Source: CAINVV01 sp036508555
Lineage (GTDB): Bacteria; Bacteroidota; Bacteroidia; Bacteroidales; Prolixibacteraceae
Reading direction: 5' to 3'
Assembly (NCBI GenBank): GCA_036508555.1
Contig: DATCHD010000011.1
Span: 1 to 6,904 of the forward strand
DNA length: 6,904 nt
A program made the position numbers and the translations under genes. Numbering within the stretch: position 1 is the first letter of the stretch; every line of letters starts with the position of its first letter. Positions 1 through 6,276 of this stretch are shown piece by piece. Under the pieces are notes generated by a model. The model saw only the letters and a program-made list of their open reading frames with translations. It was not told the origin of the DNA and did no database searches.

Positions 1-49
1 TGGAGGAAACCATAAGAATGAGAGTACCGATGCGGGGCACAGGGGCGGA

Positions 50-103
50 GCAGTCCGTATTAGGGAGGAAAGTTCTGTAATGGAACTGGACCGAAGGGAC
101 TGC
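50..103 (+). ncRNA. Group II intron domain III-like hairpin
   Basis: GCAGTCC at 50-56 pairs perfectly with GGACTGC at 97-103. Inside, AGTTC (71-75) pairs with GAACT (83-87). The position just upstream of the maturase ORF and the purine-rich internal loop suit domain III of a bacterial group II intron. Assignment to domain III rather than part of domain II or IV is inferred from position and general resemblance, not from a computed fold. Confidence 0.55.
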
Positions 104-149
104 GTTGTTCAGCTTTATTTTCTGGTCAACCAGCAATGGGAGGAGCTTT

Positions 150-1397
150 GTGAATAAAGCAAAGCCGTTTTGTATTTCAAAATGGGAAGTATGGGAAGCC
201 TACAAACTGGTGAAGGCTAACAAAGGAGCGGCCGGAGTAGACGGGCAATCCATTGCAGAAGTTGAAGAGGATTTGAAAGATAACCTCTTTAAGATCTGGA
301 ATCGGATGTCCTCGGGCAGCTATTTTCCACCACCCGTACGTCGGGTCGATATACCGAAGGACAATGGGAAAACCAGGCCACTGGGAATACCAACAGTGGC
401 AGACCGCATTGCCCAGACGGTAGTTAAACGATACCTGGAGCCAATCTTGGAAGAATATTTCTATCCGGACTCTTATGGGTATCGGCCAAGAAAGTCTGCG
501 ATTGAGGCCATAGGGGTTGCACGTCAGCGGTGCTGGCGATACGACTGGGTACTTGACCTCGACATCAAGGGATTCTTTGACAATATCGACCATGATCTGT
601 TGATGCGGGCGGTAAGAAAACATACCGATTGCAAATGGGTGCTTCTGTACATCGAAAGATGGCTGAAGGCCCCGGCACAATTGGCAGATGGCAGCCTGAT
701 TAATCGGGATAAAGGGACTCCGCAAGGGGGAGTGGTTAGTCCATTACTTGCGAATCTCTTTTTACATTACGCGTTCGATACGTGGATGAAGAGGCAGTAT
801 CCTCAGATTCCATTCGAGCGGTATGCCGATGATGGGATATGTCACTGTCGGAGTAAAGCTGAAGCTGAGAGGCTTCGTGTAGCAATTGAAAAGCGTTTTG
901 CTGAATGTGGGTTGGAGCTTAACTTGCAGAAGACGAAGATTGTTTACTGTAAGGAGGATGATCGGCGAGGAAATTACCCTGAGCAGAAATTTGATTTCCT
1001 GGGCTTTACATTCCAGCCCCGGAGAGCGAAAAATCGAAGGGGTAAATTATTTGTCGGATTTATGCCTGCAATCAGCAACAAAGCCAAGAAATCGATATGC
1101 GATGCTATGAGGCAATGGAAAATGCACCGGCAAACGGACAAATCTCTGGATGAACTGGCTCGAGTGGTCAATCCAGTGTTAAGGGGTTGGATTAACTATT
1201 ACGGCAGTTTCTACAAATCAGCTCTTTACCGTGTTTTTCAGCAACTGAACAATATTCTTGTTCGGTGGGCATCTCGGAAATACAAAAGATTGAGAAGGAA
1301 TAACCACAGGGCGAGGCAATGGTTGCAAGGCGTATTTCACAGGCAGCCTAAGCTATTTGCACATTGGCAACTTTCGCAGATTAAGGCTGGACAATAG
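150..1397 (+). CDS. ltrA: Group II intron reverse transcriptase/maturase
   Basis: Encodes the intron protein that helps the RNA splice and copies it into DNA at new sites. The frame is open from a TTG at 105, but I chose GTG at 150 because GGGAGGAG (138-145) sits a proper distance upstream; the product is then 415 aa and starts at the conserved K-P-F region. In that numbering, the N-terminal RT-0 type segment with GAAGVDG is at 26-32, the motif A aspartate region LDLDIKGFFD at 135-144, TPQGG at 190-194, and the polymerase YADD box at 225-228. FDFLGF (281-286) is followed by the maturase (GIIM) domain to about 370, including RGWINYYG at 345-352. The protein ends without an HNH endonuclease domain, so mobility would rely on endonuclease-independent priming. 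It resembles endonuclease-less bacterial lineages such as class D, but the class is not proven. All catalytic residues seen look intact. The TAG stop directly abuts domain V. Confidence 0.96.
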   Translation: MNKAKPFCISKWEVWEAYKLVKANKGAAGVDGQSIAEVEEDLKDNLFKIWNRMSSGSYFPPPVRRVDIPKDNGKTRPLGIPTVADRIAQTVVKRYLEPILEEYFYPDSYGYRPRKSAIEAIGVARQRCWRYDWVLDLDIKGFFDNIDHDLLMRAVRKHTDCKWVLLYIERWLKAPAQLADGSLINRDKGTPQGGVVSPLLANLFLHYAFDTWMKRQYPQIPFERYADDGICHCRSKAEAERLRVAIEKRFAECGLELNLQKTKIVYCKEDDRRGNYPEQKFDFLGFTFQPRRAKNRRGKLFVGFMPAISNKAKKSICDAMRQWKMHRQTDKSLDELARVVNPVLRGWINYYGSFYKSALYRVFQQLNNILVRWASRKYKRLRRNNHRARQWLQGVFHRQPKLFAHWQLSQIKAGQ

Positions 1398-1471
1398 GAG
1401 CTGGATGACGGGAGACTGTCACGTCCAGTTTTGGGAGAGCGCGAGGGTGGGATTCCCTCGCGCCACTCAAC
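1398..1471 (+). ncRNA. Group II intron domains V and VI
   Basis: Domain V is 34 nt (1398-1431). GAGCTGGA (1398-1405) pairs with TCCAGTTT (1424-1431), T1406 with G1423, and GACGG (1407-1411) with CTGTC (1416-1420). The loop is a GAGA tetraloop (1412-1415), and the two-base bulge is AC at 1421-1422. The catalytic AGC triad is at 1399-1401. These are the standard group II catalytic features. Domain VI follows: GCGCGAGGG (1439-1447) pairs perfectly with CCCTCGCGC (1455-1463) and GAG (1435-1437) with CTC (1466-1468), leaving A1465 in the internal loop as the likely branch point. The fold was done by hand but every pair was checked base by base. Confidence 0.92.
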
Positions 1472-1533
1472 TTCACAGCGTTAGGACTTTTCAAAATCAT
1501 TTGTTAATAGGTGTAATAATATTGTATTTACAA

Positions 1534-1549
1534 TTTTACTGTGGTAAAA
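1534..1549 (+). promoter_or_regulatory. Small inverted repeat in the lipoprotein leader
   Basis: TTTTAC and GTAAAA form a perfect 6-bp inverted repeat around TGTG. It lies about 40 bases upstream of the lipoprotein start, in the 116-bp AT-rich gap between the intron end and that gene. It could be an operator or a short mRNA hairpin. Promoter-like boxes in the gap are poor (for example TTGTAT at 1522-1527), so no promoter is called. A six-base repeat in AT-rich DNA can occur by chance. Confidence 0.2.
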
Positions 1550-1587
1550 ATTCATAGATTTATGATGTAAATGGTGGGAGATAAAAA

Positions 1588-2094
1588 ATGCGTATGCCAA
1601 TAATTATTAAAAACCGGCTGTTATTATTTGCTTTGCTATTCTTAGTTCTTCTATCTGCTACTGCCTGTACTTTTTTTAAAAATTACGGAAAGTTCGTACC
1701 CGATGCTGATGTAACCGCTGCCTTTAATAAATCTGAAATAAACCCTGAATTCAACTATTACATTACCGGTTCGGATACATACCCCCGATCAATTCTGGGA
1801 TTAAATAAAACTTACATATTGGATTCCAATCTCTGGAAAAAAATTGAGTTTAAACCGGAAGAGCTAAAGGAACTTACAGTCCGCATGCAGCAAAGAGCAA
1901 TTGATTCCGGCGGGGAGGGACCATTCGGATTTGCCATCCTCGATGATAAAGGCAAGCAGATTGGCATTTGGTATTCCATTTGGGTTACGAGCATCAGCGT
2001 AAAGGTGCAAAACGATCAGAAAGTGATTATTTATCCACCAAATGATAAAGAATATATGGAATATGATGGCCAGTTTGGTCATTCGGATAAATAA
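1588..2094 (+). CDS. Small predicted lipoprotein of unknown function
   Basis: A 168-aa protein that begins with basic residues (K8, R10), then a hydrophobic stretch at about 11-22, then a lipobox-like SATAC with the candidate lipidated cysteine at C27. This predicts export and anchoring by lipid, probably facing the periplasm. The -3 position of the lipobox is alanine rather than the usual leucine, so lipidation is likely but not certain. The mature part (about 140 aa) has no catalytic motif I recognise. Notable segments are YYITGSDTYPRSILGL around 57-72 and FGFAILDDKGKQIGIWYSIW at about 113-132, the latter suggesting a beta-rich fold. The start is supported by GGGAG at 1576-1580, seven bases before ATG; a second ATG at 1594 is an alternative. 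The style recalls hypothetical lipoproteins of Desulfobacterota, but I cannot name a family. It is transcribed away from the intron and is followed within three bases by the long repeat. Confidence 0.82.
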   Translation: MRMPIIIKNRLLLFALLFLVLLSATACTFFKNYGKFVPDADVTAAFNKSEINPEFNYYITGSDTYPRSILGLNKTYILDSNLWKKIEFKPEELKELTVRMQQRAIDSGGEGPFGFAILDDKGKQIGIWYSIWVTSISVKVQNDQKVIIYPPNDKEYMEYDGQFGHSDK

Positions 2095-2096
2095 GA

Positions 2097-2236
2097 TGTC
2101 TTGAACTACACTTGAGTTGATAGTGACTGTTTTGTAAATTCCGGAGGTGAGTAGAAAGCGATTATAAATCGTATCCACTCTTTCGGATGGTAATAGTTGA
2201 TTCTCGATATTGCAGTCATGTGCGACATTGTAGGTG
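2097..2236 (+). repeat. Long direct repeat, copy A (after lipoprotein)
   Basis: About 140 bp, from TGTC just after the lipoprotein stop to GTAGGTG, that aligns without gaps to 5353-5492. I count 14 mismatches, mostly transitions, giving about 90% identity. Both copies have the same orientation and both lie at the 3' end of a gene. A small imperfect hairpin, CCACTC-TTTC-GGATGG, sits at its middle; the copy B version keeps the stem. The minus strand is open in both copies for about 45 codons, but most differences there change the amino acid, so it does not behave like a conserved gene. Candidates are a cassette recombination site, a MITE-like element, or a duplicated 3' flank. The orientation given is arbitrary. 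Confidence 0.88.
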
Positions 2237-2325
2237 TACTCAGCGTTTCAGCTGATTCGACAATTTTGAAAATTTAGTGATAGGTTTTTCATTTGTTGCT
2301 TCCTGAAATAAAGCATCCGGTGATT

Positions 2326-2411
2326 TTGACAAACATCCAACATTTCAAAAGATAATCAATATCTAACAGTATACTTTCTTTTTGACAATTACGTGGGTAT
2401 TCGGTAATTAT
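2326..2411 (+). promoter_or_regulatory. Candidate promoter region for the hybrid kinase
   Basis: Two perfect TTGACA boxes occur in this AT-rich leader. TTGACA at 2326-2331 is followed after 19 bases by GATAAT (2351-2356, five of six matches to the -10 consensus). TTGACA at 2382-2387 is followed after 18 bases by AATTAT (2406-2411, four of six). The first would transcribe the short leader ORF with its ribosome site. The second would start within or just after that site and favour translation from the kinase start only. Both spacings exceed the 17-base optimum, so these are candidates only. The rest of 2237-2489 shows no other clear feature. Confidence 0.4.
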
Positions 2412-2423
2412 AAAGGAATTTGT

Positions 2424-2489
2424 ATGCACTTAAAAATATCATCCATTTTATTTATATCCAGCATCGTTCATCAAAGCAGGGGGCATTAG
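2424..2489 (+). CDS. Possible 21-codon leader ORF ahead of the kinase
   Basis: A tiny ORF begins at ATG 2424 with AAAGGA (2412-2417) six bases upstream, and ends with TAG at 2487-2489, so its stop directly precedes the kinase ATG at 2490. The peptide starts MHLKISSILFISSI, which is mildly hydrophobic, and ends in HQSRGH. The kinase ribosome site (AGGGGG, 2478-2483) lies inside its last codons, so ribosomes finishing this ORF could influence kinase initiation by translational coupling. There is no homology that I recognise. Chance is a real alternative, since a 21-codon ORF is short; the ribosome site and exact abutment are the only support. Confidence 0.35.
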   Translation: MHLKISSILFISSIVHQSRGH

Positions 2490-5360
2490 ATGCATGATCC
2501 ATCCAAGACAAATCAAGAACTAATCAAAGAAAACGCCTTATTAAAGCAGAGAATCCATGAACTGGAGCAATCTGTATCAGAGCGTAAGCAGTTAGAAGAA
2601 GCGCTGCAAGAATCAGAGCAAAAATTAACAAACATCATGGATTTTTTACCGGATGCAACATTTGTCATTGACCGGGAGAAGAAAGTTATCGTCTGGAACC
2701 GAGCGATGGAAGAGATGACTGGAATCAAGAAAGAGGACATGATCGGACAGGGAAATTATTTAGGTTCGGTTCCTTTCTATGGAGAACGGCGGCCATATCT
2801 TTTAGAGCTTGTCGACGCCGACGATAAAGAACTCGAATCCAAATATGAGTATGTTCAGAAAAAAGGGAATACTCTTTATGCGGAGGGGTTTACACCGGCC
2901 TTGCATGGAGGTAAAGGTGCTCATCTATGGGCAACGGGAGCGCCGCTTTTCGATGGCCGTGGGAACCGCATAGGTGCTATTGAATCAATACGAGATATGA
3001 CCAATCGCAAGTTGTTAGAGGGGGAACTTGTCTGGAAGACGGCGTTTCTCGAGGCTCAAGTGGAAGCAACCATTGACGGTATCCTGGTGGTCGATAAAAA
3101 AGGTCAAAAAATTCTGGCAAATCAACATCTTCTCGACATCTGGAAAGTTCCTCAACACATCCGGGATGATAAAGATGACGCATCACTACTTCAATATGTG
3201 ATGAGTACAACCAAGTACCCGGAACAGTTTCTCGAAAAAATTATGTATCTCTACGACCATCCGAATGAAACCAGCAGGGATGAGATCGAGTTTAAGGACG
3301 GGATGGTTCTGGACCGGTACTCGTCACACGTATTAGGAAAAGACGGTAAATATTACGGGAGAATATGGACATTCCGGGATATCACGGAACGTAAGCGGGC
3401 CGAGGAGGCACTCAGGCAAAACGAAAAGCAGCTCCGCCTGGTCACGGATAACATGGTGGACCTGGTACTGCAAATGGATACTCAGGCGGTATTTCAATAT
3501 TTCACGCCGAGTGTCACACGTCTTTTAGGGTATCGCATCGAGGACATACTGGGGGAAAACGCCTTCTATTTTGTACATCCGGATGACCACGATGGTGCAA
3601 TGAATGCGCTCCAGGAGGCGATGAAGACAGGGCATGGCATAGTCGAAGCCCGAATACGCCACAACGAGGGGCATTACATCTGGATGGAACTTGTCGGCAA
3701 TGTCTTCTTTACAGAGAATGGGGATGTAAAAGGTCTCATTATAGGAGGCCGCGATATCACCAGGCGAAAACGAATGCAAGAGGCATTGATTTCGGCGAAC
3801 CAGCGTTTGAACGACATCATTGACTTCCTGCCCGATGCAACCCTTGTTATTGATAATGAGGGCAAGGTTATTGCTTGGAACCGGGCTATAGAAGCCATGA
3901 CCGGGGTGAAGAAGGAAGATATGATCGGTAAGGACAACCATGAATGCACTCTTCCCTTTTATGGCACCAGAAGACCTGCCCTCATTGATCTTGCCCTTCA
4001 TCCTAATCGGGAAATGGAAAAACAATACACAGCCATTCAGAGAATGGGTGACGTTTTTTTTGGTGAAACATTTACACCAAATTTACCATCTGGCAATGTC
4101 CATGTTTCTGCGACGGCATCCGTCCTTCGCGACAATAACGGTAAGATTACCGCAGCCATAGAGTGTATTCGCGACAATACGGAACGTAAAAAATTAGAAG
4201 AGCGCCTGAATCGCGCGGAGAAGATGGAATCTCTGGGTACCCTTGCCGGTGGTGTGGCCCACGATCTTAATAATGTCCTGGGGGTATTGGTTGGATATTC
4301 AGAGCTTCTGCGGGACGAGCTGCCGGAGAACAGCACTATGAGAAGGTACGCCGACAATATCGTGCAATCTAGCGTAAGAGGTGCCGCAATAATTAATGAT
4401 CTTTTGACTTTGGCCAGGAGGGGTGTAAGCGTTTCGGAAGTAGTCGATCTGAATAAATTAGTCTTCAACTATCTCCGAACGCCAGAGTTTGAGAAATTGA
4501 AATCATATCATCCGGATGTGAAGATTCGGACTGACCTTGAAGATAACCTCTTGAACATCAAAGGGTCGCCAGTCCATTTGGGCAAGACGATCATGAATCT
4601 TGTTTCCAATGCCGCGGAGGCCATTTCCGGCCAGGGTGAAGTGACGATAAAAACAGAGAACCGTTATCTGGAGCATCCTCTCTATGGGTATGAAGAAATG
4701 AAGGAAGGAGATTATGTGGTTTTGAAGGTTTCCGATACGGGAACAGGTATCTCCGGCAACGACATTAAAAAGATATTCGAGCCCTTTTATACAAAAAAAG
4801 TAATGGGAAGAAGCGGAACAGGGTTGGGATTGGCTGTTGTCTGGGGCACTGTAAAGGATCATCATGGATACATTGACTTACTCAGTAAGGAGGGTGAGGG
4901 GAGTACTTTTATTCTCTATATTCCAGTGACCAGAGATGAGCCGGCAATAAATAAAAAAACTATATCCCCTCTTGCTTATATGGGCAGGAATGAATCTATT
5001 TTGGTAGTGGATGACAGTAAAGAGCAACGTGAACTGGTTATGAACATGTTGGGGAAACTGGGATATGAGGTTAAAACTGTTGCCAGAGGAGAAGAGGCAA
5101 TCGAGTACCTCGAAAACAAAAAAGCTGACCTGTTAATCCTGGATATGATAATGGATCCCGGAATCGATGGTATGGAAACCTATCGGAGAATTCTTGAAAT
5201 CAATCCTGTCCAAAAGGCAGTTATTGTCAGCGGCTTTTCAGAGACGGACAGAGTCAGAAATGCACAGGAAATGGGTGCCGGAGCATTTGTCCAAAAACCA
5301 TACATTCTTGAGAATATAGGACTCGCCGTTAGAAAGGAACTAGACCGTAAATTGTCCTGA
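2490..5360 (+). CDS. Soluble hybrid sensor histidine kinase (4 PAS, HisKA, HATPase, receiver)
   Basis: A 956-aa signalling kinase: PAS domains sense an unidentified cue, the histidine autophosphorylates, and phosphate passes to the attached receiver. A coiled coil (about 8-45) leads into PAS1 (about 46-172), PAS2 (about 182-303), PAS3 (about 310-428) and PAS4 (about 438-566). The PAS domains are joined by short charged linkers, such as DITERKRAEEAL at 297-308, typical of PAS/PAC ends. The dimerisation/phosphoacceptor segment contains GGVAHDLNN, with the phospho-histidine at H591. The ATPase domain shows the N box NLVSNAAEA (703-711), G1 DTGTGI (749-754), an F-box-like region at 763-767 and G2 GTGLGLA (776-782). 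The C-terminal receiver has acidic residues D841/D842, phospho-aspartate D885, S914 and K936, all expected for activity. No signal peptide or membrane segment is visible, so it is probably cytoplasmic. PAS1 and PAS4 are about 70% identical over their first 53 residues. AGGGGG six bases before ATG supports the start. No response regulator or target gene lies beside it, so its output is unknown. Its stop codon lies inside repeat copy B. Confidence 0.96.
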   Translation: MHDPSKTNQELIKENALLKQRIHELEQSVSERKQLEEALQESEQKLTNIMDFLPDATFVIDREKKVIVWNRAMEEMTGIKKEDMIGQGNYLGSVPFYGERRPYLLELVDADDKELESKYEYVQKKGNTLYAEGFTPALHGGKGAHLWATGAPLFDGRGNRIGAIESIRDMTNRKLLEGELVWKTAFLEAQVEATIDGILVVDKKGQKILANQHLLDIWKVPQHIRDDKDDASLLQYVMSTTKYPEQFLEKIMYLYDHPNETSRDEIEFKDGMVLDRYSSHVLGKDGKYYGRIWTFRDITERKRAEEALRQNEKQLRLVTDNMVDLVLQMDTQAVFQYFTPSVTRLLGYRIEDILGENAFYFVHPDDHDGAMNALQEAMKTGHGIVEARIRHNEGHYIWMELVGNVFFTENGDVKGLIIGGRDITRRKRMQEALISANQRLNDIIDFLPDATLVIDNEGKVIAWNRAIEAMTGVKKEDMIGKDNHECTLPFYGTRRPALIDLALHPNREMEKQYTAIQRMGDVFFGETFTPNLPSGNVHVSATASVLRDNNGKITAAIECIRDNTERKKLEERLNRAEKMESLGTLAGGVAHDLNNVLGVLVGYSELLRDELPENSTMRRYADNIVQSSVRGAAIINDLLTLARRGVSVSEVVDLNKLVFNYLRTPEFEKLKSYHPDVKIRTDLEDNLLNIKGSPVHLGKTIMNLVSNAAEAISGQGEVTIKTENRYLEHPLYGYEEMKEGDYVVLKVSDTGTGISGNDIKKIFEPFYTKKVMGRSGTGLGLAVVWGTVKDHHGYIDLLSKEGEGSTFILYIPVTRDEPAINKKTISPLAYMGRNESILVVDDSKEQRELVMNMLGKLGYEVKTVARGEEAIEYLENKKADLLILDMIMDPGIDGMETYRRILEINPVQKAVIVSGFSETDRVRNAQEMGAGAFVQKPYILENIGLAVRKELDRKLS

Positions 5361-5492
5361 ACTGTATTTGAGTTGACAGTGACTGCGTTGTAAATTCCAG
5401 AGGTGAGTAGAAAGCGATTATAAATGGTATCCACTCTTTCGAATGGTAATGGTTGATTCTCGACATTGCAGCCATGTGTGACATTGTAGGTG
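5353..5492 (+). repeat. Long direct repeat, copy B (across kinase stop)
   Basis: The second copy of the 140-bp repeat, about 90% identical to 2097-2236 and in the same orientation. It starts eight bases before the end of the kinase gene, so the last two codons and the TGA stop are part of the repeat; the receiver domain is already complete by then, so the kinase does not look truncated. It ends at GTAGGTG. The sequence that follows (AAGTTCACATAACG) differs from that after copy A, which defines the right boundary. The central hairpin changes from GGATGG to GAATGG, replacing a G-T pair with an A-T pair, so the stem is kept. Confidence 0.88.
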
Positions 5493-5498
5493 AAGTTC

Positions 5499-5613
5499 AC
5501 ATAACGCCCATAGTATATGACACTCTTTGCGGCGAATAGCCTATACAAAATAGAGAGCTTTTGATACCCCGCTGCTCGCGGCGGAGTTGTTCATTGATAC
5601 CGCTATGTTATAT
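5499..5613. repeat. Imperfect palindrome with attC-like ends
   Basis: ACATAAC at 5499-5505 and GTTATAT at 5607-5613 are near-complementary ends, about 115 bp apart. Inner segments also pair in part: GTAT..ATGA..CTC on the left arm matches the complement of GAGTTGTTCATTGATAC (5584-5600) with gaps, and a compact hairpin (CCGC 5569-5572 with GCGG 5578-5581) lies inside. AAC near one end and GTT near the other, with an interrupted palindrome between, is the general layout of an integron attC site (60-140 bp). The end boxes do not match the strict consensus (RYYYAAC/GTTRRRY), and no integron integrase is visible. A decayed MITE or ordinary hairpin is also possible. It begins seven bases after repeat copy B ends. 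Confidence 0.4.
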
Positions 5614-5735
5614 GGTGCTTTCGCAGGTTCATTCACTGCTTTTTCCCTTTCAAAGCGTCCCTCATAGTTCGGCAGAGGGAAGCGGGTAAGGGTTCCCCGT
5701 TTTCGGATCGCGAATCCTATCCCCCTGTGTATGTT

Positions 5736-6000
5736 CTATAAAAACACTTTGTAACTGATATTCAATGCTTTCCCCAAGCGTTTTGCCATTTCCCTGCCAA
5801 TGGTGCGCTTACCGTTTTCCATCTCGCTGACATGGCGCTACGGAAGGCCGGTCAGTTTGGCAAGCTGAATCTGCGTCAAACTTTCCCGGTATCTTGCACC
5901 GGCCAGAGTCTTGCCGATCAACTGTTCTTCTGAAACATTCGGGGTAAGCCTCACGCCAAGAAACGGAATCGGAAATGAAATGGTTGCCTATGCGTGTCAT
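5736..6000 (-). pseudogene. Broken XRE-family (HTH) antitoxin-like gene
   Basis: The minus strand encodes a recognisable XRE helix-turn-helix protein: SEEQLIGKTLAGARYRES, then TQIQLAKLTGLP, then a stop, then RHVSEMENGKRTIGREMAKR and an end in NISYKVFL. Such short proteins are typical antitoxins of HigB/RelE-type pairs. The amber codon TAG at 5838-5840 falls where relatives usually have glutamine (P-Q-R-H), so a single CAG to TAG change is the simplest explanation. The start is also unclear: the ATG at 5998-6000, six bases after the yafQ stop, is in another frame, and TAG at 5988-5990 blocks the HTH frame. A GTG at 5952-5954 could open a 72-codon version but has no visible ribosome site. The gene therefore has one sure lesion and a probable second near the start. 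It would be third in the dinJ-yafQ transcript. Its own toxin partner is absent. Confidence 0.8.
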
Positions 6001-6006
6001 ATTATT

Positions 6007-6276
6007 TTATTTGAACAAATCAGCATGGGTTCCAGTACGTTCGAAGATGATTCTGTTTCCTTCAATCCGGTAAATCAAAAGCCAGTCTGGTTCAATATGG
6101 CATTCCCGCCGATCTTTGAAATTGCCAATCAGGAGATGATCCTTGTGCTTACGTTCCAGTGGTATTTCGTCAATGAGCTGGCGAATTATAGACTTGATGC
6201 TTTCAGGATCGGAACCACGCTTGATCATCAGTTTCAAATCTTTTTCAAATCGGTTTGTATAGGCGGGCGTTCGCAT
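6007..6276 (-). CDS. yafQ: YafQ-family toxin (mRNA interferase)
   Basis: An 89-aa toxin of the RelE/YafQ fold, expected to cut mRNA on the ribosome when not bound by its antitoxin. The residues known to matter in E. coli YafQ are conserved with a shift of three: H47 (in KDHLL), H60 and D64-W65 (in CHIEPDWLLIY), H84 (in GTHADLF) and F88. Length matches the family (E. coli 92 aa). The start ATG at 6274-6276 overlaps the antitoxin stop by one base (TGATG), the usual coupling that keeps toxin output tied to antitoxin translation. No separate strong ribosome site is visible, consistent with coupling. All key residues are present, so it is probably active. Expression is presumably controlled from the promoter upstream of dinJ. 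Confidence 0.95.
   Translation of the reverse strand: MRTPAYTNRFEKDLKLMIKRGSDPESIKSIIRQLIDEIPLERKHKDHLLIGNFKDRRECHIEPDWLLIYRIEGNRIIFERTGTHADLFK

Larger units (their letters stand above)
1..1471 (+). mobile_element. Group II intron, 3' portion (5' end outside window)
   Basis: A self-splicing retroelement: ribozyme RNA plus its own maturase. The window opens inside the ribozyme. Bases 1-104 have the look of domains II-III, including a foldable hairpin at 50-103. The maturase ORF occupies the domain IV position, and 1398-1471 folds as domains V and VI. The predicted 3' splice site follows AC at 1470-1471, giving the usual AY end and placing the candidate branch adenosine (A1465) seven bases from the intron end. 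The exon then reads TTCACAGCGTTAGG. The intron stands upstream of, and in the same direction as, the lipoprotein gene. The 5' boundary and exon-binding sequences cannot be seen, so the target site and mobility cannot be judged. No disabling mutation was seen in the visible part. Confidence 0.93.

Noticed and set aside
1864..2178. Minus-strand frame through repeat copy A (and its counterpart at 5180-5548 through copy B) encoding similar peptides around DTIYNRFLLTSGIY
   Set aside because: The similarity follows from the DNA repeat. Most differences between the copies change the amino acid, the frames run into real genes on the other strand, and no ribosome site was seen.
5661..5760. Minus-strand peptide containing GDRIRDPKTGNPYPLPSAEL downstream of the XRE remnant
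   Set aside because: It looks slightly protein-like, but its frame overlaps the end of the XRE gene in the wrong phase, it has no start or ribosome site, and I recognise no family.
5809..6000. Minus-strand frame from ATG 6000 giving a 63-aa product
   Set aside because: Its sequence is not protein-like, whereas the overlapping frame gives a clear XRE helix-turn-helix. The ATG may be the old start of that gene before a frameshift.
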